A stretch of 64,000 bases of DNA, from NCBI GenBank assembly GCA_002077045.2, contig KZ111164.1:391107-455106 (forward strand), read 5' to 3'. Each line of letters starts with the position of its first letter. The first letter of the stretch is position 1. The notes beneath the pieces are model-generated. The model ran no database searches and was not told where the DNA came from. It saw nothing but the letters and a program-made list of their open reading frames with translations. Origin of the DNA: Rachicladosporium sp. CCFEE 5018 (Eukaryota; Ascomycota; Dothideomycetes; Cladosporiales; Cladosporiaceae). Of this stretch, positions 30,794 through 40,109 are shown in pieces. The translations under genes were made by a program, and so were the position numbers.

Positions 30794-31572
30794 ATCGCGG
30801 CATTTGATATACCATGCAATAATTCCGCCAATGACACCTGGTGCTGTGCTCCAACGGATGCCTGCCTTTCCAACAAGATGTGTACCGGTCCGCTATATGG
30901 ATATGCCCGTGGTAGCTGCACCGATGCCACCTACCAGAGCTCAGAGTGTGGGCAGTACTGCACTAGTTCAGACCCAGGCGGCGGGCTGGGCATGACAAGG
31001 TGTAGAGGTACTACGGCTTACAATCTCTATTGCCAGGCAGGTGATACGACACATGACTGCGCCACAGGAGAGAACATCTTCATGTTCGACTGTAGGCACA
31101 TCCCCCAGCTCGAATCCCAGCACGTTGCCCTCGCTGACAGTGGCTCGTAGCTGCTCCTACCCTCGTGCCGTGGAAAACTACCTCGATAGTCGCAACATCG
31201 TCTTCAACAAGCTCTACGACTGCTCTGTCAACAGTCACTCAGCCTCCCTCTCCGAGCCATGGCGTCATCATCGGTGCAGGGGTCGGCGCGGGAGTGGGAG
31301 TGGTCGTTCTTGGAGCTATGGGTGCGCTGGTTTGGTTGTATCGGCGAAAAGGAAGCAAGCGAGCCGCACGATCTCGACTGGCTTTACCGGCCACGCCGCA
31401 CAGAGTTGCGGAGTCGAACGCGCAGCTATCTGCGCAGGAATTGCCGTTCGTCGCTCTCGTGCCGCAGAAGGATGGACAGGAGAGATACGAGATGGACGAA
31501 CAACGGCGGATGCATGAAATGGACTCGCAACGACGGATGTATGAGTTGTCTGCAGACAATATAAGGAGATGA
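30794..31572 (+). CDS. Cys-rich single-pass membrane protein, 5' truncated by gap (paralog 1)
   Basis: The Cys-rich ectodomain starts at the gap edge (AAFDIPCNNS, WCCAPTDACLSNKMC, YARGSCTDATYQSSECGQYC, GGGLGMTRC). A 59-nt intron at 31092-31150 (GTAGGC...CGTAG, phase 1) leads to exon 2 (31151-31572). Exon 2 has a Ser/Thr-rich stalk, a Gly/Val-rich membrane segment (GVIIGAGVGAGVGVVVLGAM...), a WLYRRK stop-transfer and a cytosolic tail with two MHEMDSQRRM-like units. About 239 residues are visible. It is a paralog of the gene at 32544: same domain order, same intron position, phase and length. The first codons are lost in the gap. A cell-surface sensor or adhesion role is possible but not shown. 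Confidence 0.78.
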
Positions 31573-32543
31573 CGGAATCTTCCGCTGCCTGTAGAAGGAC
31601 AATACGGCTGGCTATGCAGTGAGCACTCAAAGCCAGATCTTGCACGGCTTGACAGCGCGTGTTTTTTAGTAGTGGATGAAGGACCGTCTCTCTAGTAACA
31701 CTCTCCAAAGTAGATGGTGGCCGTTTCCGAGACAGGTGTAGAAGGCAGTCTACCACGCACCACCTTTATTTTGTTCCTTCGATTCGATGTCGTAGTCAGC
31801 CAAAATCGTGCATGTGATAAGGTATACAGATATAGCATCAAGGCACAGCATCTGTCCAGGGCTCGCGTCAACGCTCTGCAGTGAGACAATGACCAGTGTT
31901 TCAACCTGCCTTGATGTTATGAATCTGATCGGCTTCCAATGGCGAACAAGAAGAAGCATTCGCTGCTGTGGCGTTGAGCAGCGTTCGCGATTGGCTGCGA
32001 CTGGTCACATCTCTTCTGGAATTTGAGGAAGCTCTTCCCTACACTGTCCGTTATCGACAGGACTTCGAGATATAGGCAAGTATGTAAATCGTTCGACACG
32101 GGCTCGGAACCACACCAGGGTATCAAAGCAAACCCTTGCTGCTGGGATCAATGATGTACTGCTTGCAGAGAGATCTTTTGGGTACGGTATCGCGACCGGA
32201 CATTTCACACCGGTTCATGCACGTCTAATGCTCCCGCAAATGAGCTCAAGCCAACAACGCCTGATAGACACGCAAGCGAGAGTATGGCGCCTTAGCAGTG
32301 GAGATCAACATGGCGTTTCTGCAAGGCTCAGCCTCGTGCGGGACACAGCCCTAAGATGCAGCGGATAGCCGTCGCAACTCTGAGATGTTTCCACCTCATC
32401 GGTCAACACCACTTGCTTCCAGATCATGGCGTCTAACGGCCTGCCAGGAACACAGTCCTAGCCCCTGCTCTGATAGCATGCTACCTACCGATCGGGGGTC
32501 CTGAGAACTTGAGCCATCCCTCACTTCCACGAAGATATACATC
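31573..32543. other. intergenic region between the two Cys-rich paralogs
   Basis: About 970 bp without a supported gene. It includes the 3' region of paralog 1 and the promoter of paralog 2. No repeat common to both flanks was noticed. Confidence 0.45.
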
Positions 32544-33556
32544 ATGACCTGCTACTTCCCCAACGGCCAAGTCGCAGCCCTCGACGTCCCCTGCTCCATC
32601 GCCGCCACACAATCGACATGCTGCGGAGCCGAGTGGGCATGTCTATCGGACAACATGTGCTTCGCGCTGCCTCAGACGAACATCACATCTGGTGATCCAG
32701 TTTACTCGCGCGGTAGCTGTACGGACGCGACCTGGCAAAGCGACAGCTGCTTCCAGTACTGTCGAAATCCAGACACTGATAACCTTGGGGGTGGGCTTGG
32801 GCTGGGGAAGTGCGATAATCCCGCGACAAATGCATTCTTCTGTGTCAATGGGGTGGGAAGTGACTGTGATACTGGAGGGAATATCTTTACATTTCCTTGT
32901 GCGTACGTCTTCAGTCGAAGGCATGCGCTGAATTTTGGGCTGATGTTTGCCGTGTAGCTGCGCCTACGATTGTAAAGGATCCGTTCCCGTTGAGCACGAC
33001 CGCGTCTAGCGCAGCCACGATCGCGACTTCGAGCTCTACAATCTCGAGCACAACGCCTGCAGCAGCCGAGGACTCGAGCACCAAGCCTTCATCGTCCACT
33101 TCCGCTGTATCGAGCTCCGGTCAGTCATCGAACACGTCACCGACCACCTTCAACAGTGCAGCATCTACAGCAACAACCTCCACGACTTCCGGCTTACCGA
33201 TCGCGAGCGCAAGCTCTTTGATCCCAGCACCACCGCCTCCGCCTTCGCGCTCAGTCGCGGTGGGTGCAGGTGTAGGCGCCTCACTAGGCATAATAGCTCT
33301 CGCTGCTATCGGCGGTCTGTTCTGGCTTTATCGAAGACGAGCCAAGCGGCCGAGGCAATCCAGGGGATCGGGTCCAAAGTACGAGCAAGCTCCGCAAAAC
33401 GTGCTTGAGCAGCAGGTGGATGCATACCACGATGTGCAGGCTCCGTCATATCGGTCCATGTCGCCTATGAAGGACGCGCAGCAGCAGCATCGAAGCTACG
33501 AATTGCCTTCGGACAGGGAGGTATATGAGCTCTCGCAGGTAAATGCTGGGAGATAG
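32544..33556 (+). CDS. Cys-rich single-pass membrane protein (paralog 2)
   Basis: The exons are 32544-32898 and 32958-33556; the intron 32899-32957 (GTGCGT...GTGTAG, 59 nt, phase 1). It is 317 aa. The N-terminal domain has about 11 Cys (MTCYFPNG, STCCGAEWACLSDNMC, YSRGSCTDATWQSDSCFQYC, GGGLGLGKC). A long Ser/Thr/Ala stalk follows, likely O-glycosylated. A membrane helix (SVAVGAGVGASLGIIALAAI) precedes WLYRRRAKRPR and a Gln/Tyr-rich tail. No N-terminal signal peptide is visible although the Cys domain should be extracellular, so the internal helix may act as a reverse signal anchor. This layout is common in fungal proteins without known function. It is clearly related to the gene at 30794. Confidence 0.82.
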
Positions 33557-34309
33557 GAAAGAACAACACATGTACATGAAATGCTGTGTAGCTTGGCGTA
33601 CGCTTCTGCCTAACGTTAACAGCCATGATTGACAGCTCTGTGAAAACTCTTCACAATCAGTGAGATCCATGCGGGTGCCCGAGGTCGTACGAATGAGCAA
33701 CAATGCGTGTGCTTCCTTCCCGCCAGCATGATGTCCAGGCACTCACATTGGCGTGAACTTGAAGCCAGTGCCCGATGTCGTACAGTTGAGAGAAGCTGCT
33801 CGTGTGCTCTCTCCACCCACACATAACGTATGCGGCTCTGCCCGCCAGTCGGGTGTCGCCGAGCGGGCATGGAGTAGCGAGTGGCTGTGTACCGTGACGT
33901 GCCTTGCATGAGAGCACCGCATCGCGTGTCAGCGGTGAGGTTCATGCACACTGTAGCCAATAGCTTAGGGCTGATCATCAGCTGCGCCCGGCTGCATGTA
34001 GAGTTTGTGAAACTACTCTACAGAGTTATGATGTTGGGAGAATGCAGACTTTGATATCCACCCTTGACGTCGACGTCTCTTGACAAGCTTTTCGCTACCG
34101 CTCTCCACATTGTTTCAACGGCGTCTGGCGAGGGCGGACCGAGTCGTACATGCGACACTCCACCGGTTGGACCCCTCCCCTACGACCTGCTTGACGCTGC
34201 TGTCGACTTCTCACCACTCTCCTTGGAATACTTGGCTCGCTCATGGCTTTGACAAGTGGCGTGGAGGGAGTGAAAGCTTACGAACCTACAACATGAGAAC
34301 ATGACCTAA
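33557..34309. other. intergenic region with a weak direct repeat
   Basis: About 750 bp without a supported gene. A 23-bp unit at 33675-33697 recurs at 33768-33790 with 19 of 23 matches, and partial similarity continues downstream. It is probably an old local duplication. Confidence 0.4.
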
Positions 34310-37192
34310 ATGGCTTCCTATAATGACTATAACGATTTGCATGCACGGAGGCATGATTCATATTCACGGCCACCCCGGCAGGATGGCTACCTAAGCGCTT
34401 CCTCGAACACTTCACGGTCGGATCGCGCTTCTTATGACTTACGAAATTCATACCCGCCACCCCGGCATAGCGATACCAGGCGACCAAGTCGAGGGCCTCG
34501 CAAACGACGATCATGGCCGCCGGCTCCGATGGTGGAGAGCGAGGCCGCCTCGCTCGCGAAGGAGGCAGGCGCAAGAAGGCCGCTGAGTGAGGGTGGCAAA
34601 GACGAGGCTATATCGCGTGGAGATGTGGATCAGGAGCCAATTATACAGGATGCACCGGATTACGTGCCTGAGCATGAGCGACGCTTTGTCTTCATTCCCA
34701 AGTCAGCACCGGGCGGCACTTCATCACGTGGCGTGCCAACGCCGCCAACGAGTGAAGACGAGAGGACTAGGCGACGGAGGAGACATCCCGAAAATCTGAA
34801 CCTCAGCTCTGGGCCCACCGCTCCAGAGATCGACCACCGTAAGGCTGCACCCTACGCATACACAAAACCTAGCACTACGAAAGTATTCCCTCTGTCAGAA
34901 TCTGTCCTGTCGCCCGACGCTATGACTCCACCACTCTCAGACTCGCGGACGAAGAGATCAGATCGTAGTGCAACGTTACAACCTACGGCTCTGCGCAGAG
35001 ACTCCGGACGGCGATCGCCTCGCTCTAGCTCAGGACGTGACTACTTCGGGTCAAAAGCATCCGCAGATGAGAGTGCAATCGATGACACGCATGATAGATC
35101 GCGCGATGCTCCGAGCAGCTCACGGAGAAAGGCTGGCCATGTACCGACGCTGGCGAAGGAAGGGTCTGCCCAGAGCTCGTCCAGCTCGCGGACTTCGGTA
35201 GTCGATTTTGCCCCTGGATCTTCCAGAGAGTCTCCCAAACCAGGTGGCAATCTGGACACGCGCTCCCGGACGTATAGCTCATCTTCGCTCCCCAAGTCGA
35301 ACGATATAAAACAGACTGCGCGGGTGGTGCCACTCGCCGCAGCAGCCGCTCTTGGCGCAGCGGCTTTGTCCAGCGCTAGTGGCAGTCCAACTGTCTCGAG
35401 GTCATCCACAGGTCTCGCACCCAACGACGGCTCACAGTATGCCTACGGTCGCTCATCTCGTCCTGTATCACCAGCGTCAGCCACCAGTCGAACATCGGAA
35501 TCGTCGCCACCACAGCGATCTCCTCGAGACTCGGGCTCCTTTCGCGGCCCCTTAAGTAGCAAGCCAGGCTCCGGACCTTCCTCGGCAGAGGGCTCGCGAC
35601 CAGGCACTCCACCTACTGATGGCAGAATTCGCATGCCGGCCATGCCATCATTGCCACAGAGTGACAGCGACTGGGACCGATATCTAGTGGAGAATGCTTC
35701 ACGTGCGCGACAGGGCGCACCTAAGGGACCATCTCGTCTGTCAACCTCGATGCGTTCGGACTCTGTGCCCGATGTGCCGAGATCGAGTGCGACCTACCCA
35801 GGTTACTCGCCACAGTCTGCTTTGCCATATCCCGTGCAACAGGGGCCAAGCACACCCAGCATTTACATGCCTGCTGAGACAGATCATCAGTTCTTCGCAT
35901 CGCGGTCGGGAACCACAGACGATCGACAGCACGAGTCGAGAGGTGGACCCCGGATCGATTCGCCAAGCATAGAGCAAACATCACGATTTGTCCAGAGACC
36001 AACACCTATCGCACGGCACTCATTCGTCAACACAACTCCTATAGAACCTACAGCACCTCCAACATTCATCAGAGCACCTAGGCCAGAGACGCAGCGGAAA
36101 GCTTCCAATAACACTGTGGCTCCTACCAAGCAGGAAGTCGAAGCTATGCTTGCGAAAGGTATGCCCGGGTGTCCGCGCGCAGATGCTGTAGCAGGGTACG
36201 ATGACTGGTATACTTTGATCGGCTCGCCGAGTCTTGACTTCTGCCCGGACTGCATCTCGGATGTTTTCGAACGCACCATCTACAGACCCTCATTCCGTCG
36301 CTCTCCACCTCGAAGTCTCAACACGAAAGTGCAATGCGCCTTCGGCACGCCATGGATTCGTCTAGCATGGCTGCTCACCTTGCAGCAGCGTAGACCCGAC
36401 CTCCAATTGATGCGCGATCTCGCGGACATCGAAGACTCCTCCGAACCCTGCCCAGGCGAAGATGAAGCCGTGCGAAGCTGGCACGGTCTCCGCGACGCCG
36501 ATGGCCTTTTCGTTCGCAACTTCCACATCTGCTACGCCGACGTGCGCAAGATCGAGCGCCTGCTACCTACGCTGAACGGCCTTTTCATACGCCTTCCCGC
36601 GCGCGTTTCTCACGATAAACGAAAATGTGCGGTGCGAACGGAAAGCAATCGCTTTCAAATCTACCTCGACAAGATTCTAGATATGCACGACAAAGCAGCA
36701 GCCTCTCGCAAGCTCCCCGATCCAATGCTGCTCATCGAGCTAGTAGAGCATAAGCTGCGCGTTCGGGAGTGCGAGCGCGACAACATGCTTCTTGGCGGAC
36801 TCTGGCACTTCATACCTGCCCTCCCTGACTTTGCAGTCTGTGAGGACTGCTACGAAGAAATAATTGAGCCTGATGTACGCAAGGACTCCGACGTCGCTAT
36901 GCGGTTCAACCGGACTGTACAGCCTATATACGGCGAGGGCGTAGGCACGAGTTGTCAGCTTTACTCACGACGGATGAGAAGGATATGGGCAAAGGCTGTG
37001 CGGGAAAATGATCTGAGAGGTTTAGCCAAGAAGGCACGGGAACGGAGGGAAGCGGAGCTGCGATTGCAGGAACGATATCGAGAGGTTAGGAGGAGAGCTG
37101 AAGTGATGCAGGGACTATCTGAGGAGGAAGAGGAGAGATTGGAGGACATGTTGGAGAAGATCAGTCTTGAGTGGCGGGAAAGATGGGAGTAG
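34310..37192 (+). CDS. large disordered fungal protein with C-terminal Cys-pair domain
   Basis: A single exon of 960 aa. The first approximately 600 residues are disordered, rich in Ser, Arg and Pro, with many Ser-Pro and Arg-Ser dipeptides. From about residue 615 the sequence becomes globular. It has conserved-looking Cys/Trp positions: MPGCPRADAVAGYDDWYTLIG, LDFCPDCISDVFERTIY, then FGTPWIRLAWLLTL, and near 845 FAVCEDCYEEII. These two CxxC pairs suggest a zinc-stabilised fold. The C-terminus is a long charged coiled coil (ERREAELRLQERYREVRRRA). The start at 34310 is the first ATG. This architecture is known from uncharacterised filamentous-fungus proteins; no function is assigned. Confidence 0.78.
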   Translation: MASYNDYNDLHARRHDSYSRPPRQDGYLSASSNTSRSDRASYDLRNSYPPPRHSDTRRPSRGPRKRRSWPPAPMVESEAASLAKEAGARRPLSEGGKDEAISRGDVDQEPIIQDAPDYVPEHERRFVFIPKSAPGGTSSRGVPTPPTSEDERTRRRRRHPENLNLSSGPTAPEIDHRKAAPYAYTKPSTTKVFPLSESVLSPDAMTPPLSDSRTKRSDRSATLQPTALRRDSGRRSPRSSSGRDYFGSKASADESAIDDTHDRSRDAPSSSRRKAGHVPTLAKEGSAQSSSSSRTSVVDFAPGSSRESPKPGGNLDTRSRTYSSSSLPKSNDIKQTARVVPLAAAAALGAAALSSASGSPTVSRSSTGLAPNDGSQYAYGRSSRPVSPASATSRTSESSPPQRSPRDSGSFRGPLSSKPGSGPSSAEGSRPGTPPTDGRIRMPAMPSLPQSDSDWDRYLVENASRARQGAPKGPSRLSTSMRSDSVPDVPRSSATYPGYSPQSALPYPVQQGPSTPSIYMPAETDHQFFASRSGTTDDRQHESRGGPRIDSPSIEQTSRFVQRPTPIARHSFVNTTPIEPTAPPTFIRAPRPETQRKASNNTVAPTKQEVEAMLAKGMPGCPRADAVAGYDDWYTLIGSPSLDFCPDCISDVFERTIYRPSFRRSPPRSLNTKVQCAFGTPWIRLAWLLTLQQRRPDLQLMRDLADIEDSSEPCPGEDEAVRSWHGLRDADGLFVRNFHICYADVRKIERLLPTLNGLFIRLPARVSHDKRKCAVRTESNRFQIYLDKILDMHDKAAASRKLPDPMLLIELVEHKLRVRECERDNMLLGGLWHFIPALPDFAVCEDCYEEIIEPDVRKDSDVAMRFNRTVQPIYGEGVGTSCQLYSRRMRRIWAKAVRENDLRGLAKKARERREAELRLQERYREVRRRAEVMQGLSEEEEERLEDMLEKISLEWRERWE

Positions 37193-37238
37193 AAGCCAAG
37201 AAATCGACTACGTCTACCTCTCCAAGTATCAATGATCC

Positions 37239-38019
37239 TTACCTATCCGATCCACGCCGCGCTCCAGGATACTGAGGGCACTCGCAAGTTTTCGGAACCC
37301 AATCCGCGCCGCAAGCATGGCAGAATTGGTGATCGCACTCGCATCTGTCAGAAGTCAGTGGGTGGCTTCTCAGAGAGGGCTGGGATTGACTCACGTCATG
37401 TGGTTACACCCATCGCTCAACATGATCATTCGCTTACAAACCCGACACCGCCGCCAGCCCTCTTCTCCCGCCATCTCCAGCAAGAGCTGCAAGCCTGTGT
37501 TCTCCGGGCAGTCGTTTCCATGCGGCGCTGAGCCACAGATCTTGCAGGGAAAGAATCCGCAGGCAAAACACTTTGCTAGATCTCCTTCTCGCTCGTTGCC
37601 GTCCGGCACTATGAATCTGCGGCAGCCGTGGCAGTAAACCCGGTTTGCGCTTCGATACTCAATCGCCTTCCTGCCGTACTCCTCGACTAGGATCGGATCT
37701 AGGAGGCGCTCTACACGGTCTAGCTGGATTTCCCCATGACAGCACCGTGGTGGGAAGAGGCTTTCGTCTCTGAGCACTCCTCGGAAGCGGTCATCTGGGC
37801 AGGCGGTGCACCAGAAGTGTTCGCAGGTTGTGAGGAAGTGATCCCCTCTGTCGCCACAGGCGATACACTTGTCCTGCGCTGGCTGAGGCGGTACGACGGC
37901 GGGAACGACGTTGTCTTCTAACGCCCACGTTTGGATCGCGAGCTCGTAGTCGAAGAGCTCCTGGTCAAGGTCAGTCGGACGATCTGTAGTGCCATCAGTT
38001 CGTCGGCTCGTTGCTGCTG
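37239..38019 (-). CDS. RBR (RING-IBR-RING) E3 ubiquitin ligase, 5' end uncertain
   Basis: RBR ligases form a thioester with ubiquitin on a RING2 cysteine before passing it to a substrate. RING1 is read from DKCIACGDRGDHFLTTCEHFWCTACP (split across the domain), the IBR from VYCHGCRRF...CFACGFFPCKICG, and RING2 from CRVCKRMIMLSDGCNHMTC. The presumed catalytic Cys is the first residue after the splice. Intron 37345-37394 (GTGAGT...GACAG, phase 2) joins NHMT to CECDHQFCHACGADW. The exons are 38019-37395 and 37344-37239. An intron with good signals (38020-38082, GTGAGT...CGCAG) precedes, but its upstream frame does not join in the needed phase. The start is therefore unresolved: a missed exon or a base error near 38015-38085. 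It is a short, RBR-only protein. Confidence 0.78.
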
Positions 38020-38286
38020 CTGCGCGTCAGTATACGGGTTAGCGATAGCCGGCGAAAGGTTCTCCGTCCCATGTGTACTCACATCGTCGTGGTAAATACT
38101 GCTGTACGTTCTATGGAGTCCAATCGGCGCTCGATTGTAGGAATGGACTTTTTATGGATTACTATGTCAGTCCGGAGTACGAGTGTGAGACACCCGTCCA
38201 TGAAGGAGAGACCTGTGTCACGACGCTCAGCATCTCGAGACGAGTACATTCCACGTGGAGTCCCAAGTATAGAACGTAGACGCTGT

Positions 38287-39798
38287 TCAATGCATTACAC
38301 TGCTCTGCAGTGTCTTGTCTACAACCAAGCTTGTCTGCTTCACATGCAAGCGTCGAAGACACTCTTGCCTGTTGCCCCTCTGCTTCCTGTCCTTCTGCTT
38401 GATGCCACCACGCTTTTGCGTCTTCTTGATCCTCTCACTCGTCTGCTTGCTCTGCTCAACATCTACATGAAGCTCGGTGTGATCATCATGGCCTCGCAAT
38501 TCCACCAGTCTAGCGATGGCGAAACGGAAAGATTCAGCATGCCGCAGGATCACACCTCTTGTGTCCACAGTCCCGCCCATCCTGACTTGCTCGGCGATGA
38601 AGTCCTCATCCATGCTGTCATAGAATTCCACACTAGCAGATTTCTGGAACCTCTTACTAGCGGCTTCGATCCGATTGGTGTACTTGGGGCCAAAGTACGA
38701 CAGCCGGGCGAAGTGAAGCTCGAGGATACGGATTTCGAAGAGTGTATCAAGCAACATGGTGCGAAGATGGCCGAGTAGGTGGAGGAGTTGACCTTGGGTC
38801 AGTGATGGATCCTGGATGAGAGTCGCAAGGTCCGGGATTCCGATGCCAGTATCGACGAGTTGCATCTCAAGCTGCTGGAACACAACTTGCGATGATTTTG
38901 GCGAAGTTTCCATAGAGAGCTCGTTGTCGTCGTTATGGGACTGTTGCAGGTCGAGTGGGGTTGGCGAGCCCAAATCGTAGGCTTCGCTGCTTGCGGGCTC
39001 TGCTGACTCGTCGACCGTCGCGTTGGTCGCACCGTCGAGGGCCGGAACATCCTGCGTGCTCGTGGCCCACCCCCAATTACCGTCGATAAAGCTGGTACCG
39101 GAGCCTGGTCCAATGAGCTGGCTGCCGCTCCACGCATCGCCCGTTACCAGAGCGTCGCACATAGCATCGATGTTCGGATGGCCTGTTCCATCGTCAGGTT
39201 GAAAGCCATCGATGTCTTGCTCTGCACCCACCCGCAACACAGAAGCGACCCAAGGTGAGGCATCTAACTTCAGTGGTGACATTGTCGTGCGCACATGCTG
39301 CGCCCAGTCCTCGTGGTGGACCTCCGGAACTCTGTCCAATAAGGACTGGTGCACAAGCCACAAACCACCGGAGAGCCCAATGATAGGGGCTATGGAATCA
39401 TCTTCTTTGTTATACAGGGGTATAGATGGTGAAGGGACAAGAGTGGACGTACCAGATAGTTTTTCAGGCTTCGACGACACCTCTAGATCAGTGAACCGGC
39501 GGATCGTACGATGAGGCTGGTCAGACGAAGGCTGGCGAGCACGCGCATTGAGATTTATGATCTCTTCTGAACTTGGTGTTGGAGGAGGTGGATCGCAAGG
39601 GTAGGTGTCGTGGGAAGGCTTCTGTGGCGTCGGCACTGATGGCGATGTCTTCTGCAGCAAGAGCGGGATCGCAACAGCATTCTTGTTCGCTCGTTGTTGC
39701 GGTCAGCCGCGCTGCTGTGGCTTAGCCCTTGGGTCCGTCTTCGCGACAGGAGACCCGTTGACATCGCCGGTCATGTGAAGTGGTGCTTGCTCGGCCAT
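38287..39798 (-). CDS. hypothetical protein with an in-frame TGA or unspliced small intron
   Basis: One reading frame runs from the ATG at 39798 (MAEQAPLHMTGDVN) to 38287 with a single TGA at 39703-39705 (codon 32). Coding character is alike on both sides (PQQRG before, PQQRA after), and no other ATG opens the downstream part before about residue 127 of it. An 81-nt intron of weak signals (about 39774-39694, GTCAAC...ACAAG, phase 0) would remove the stop. Otherwise this is readthrough, a base error or a young pseudogene. The N-terminal half is disordered. The C-terminal half has a helical region (LLHLLGHLRTMLLDTLFEIRILE) as in regulatory C-termini of fungal transcription factors, then a basic tail (RIKKTQKRGGIKQKDRKQR). 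No DNA-binding domain was seen. Confidence 0.6.
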
Positions 39799-40109
39799 GT
39801 CGCCACTGTCGCCGTTGCAAAGGGGAGGGAGAGTGGCGTGACTGGTTGTGGGAGTAGTAGTCGTTCTCGTCGACCTCGTCTTGATTGCTGTGTCTGATCC
39901 AAGGCCACAAGCCGAGCTCAAGACAATGGTGAGCACATTGTTTCGTTTGTCAACAATGCGACGCGCTTGATTGCTTCAGTCTCGTCGTACGTCGCATGAA
40001 AGACAAGATGCTTCTAGACAATATGCCATAGCGTGTGTTGAACATGCGCGACTGTGTTGAGATGACAATAATCGAGTGATAGTATTATGCAATAGGAGAT
40101 GTGATGTCG
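39799..40109. other. intergenic region
   Basis: A 311-bp stretch between the in-frame-TGA gene and the 3' end of the polymerase iota gene. Alternative frames here are short; an upstream exon of the preceding gene cannot be excluded. Confidence 0.35.

Noticed and set aside
30594..30995. Frames on both strands that read through the N run
   Set aside because: The translations contain only X over the gap and join unrelated genes; the minus-strand part right of the gap is antisense to the Cys-rich paralog.
33675..33790. Imperfect 23-bp direct repeat as a possible mobile-element footprint
   Set aside because: Only 19 of 23 matches, no inverted ends, no target-site duplication, no transposase nearby.
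38083..38249. Open minus-strand frame MYSSRDAERR... as first exon of the RBR gene
   Set aside because: Splicing through the good donor at 38082 leaves phase 2, which runs into a stop; it does not join the RING frame.
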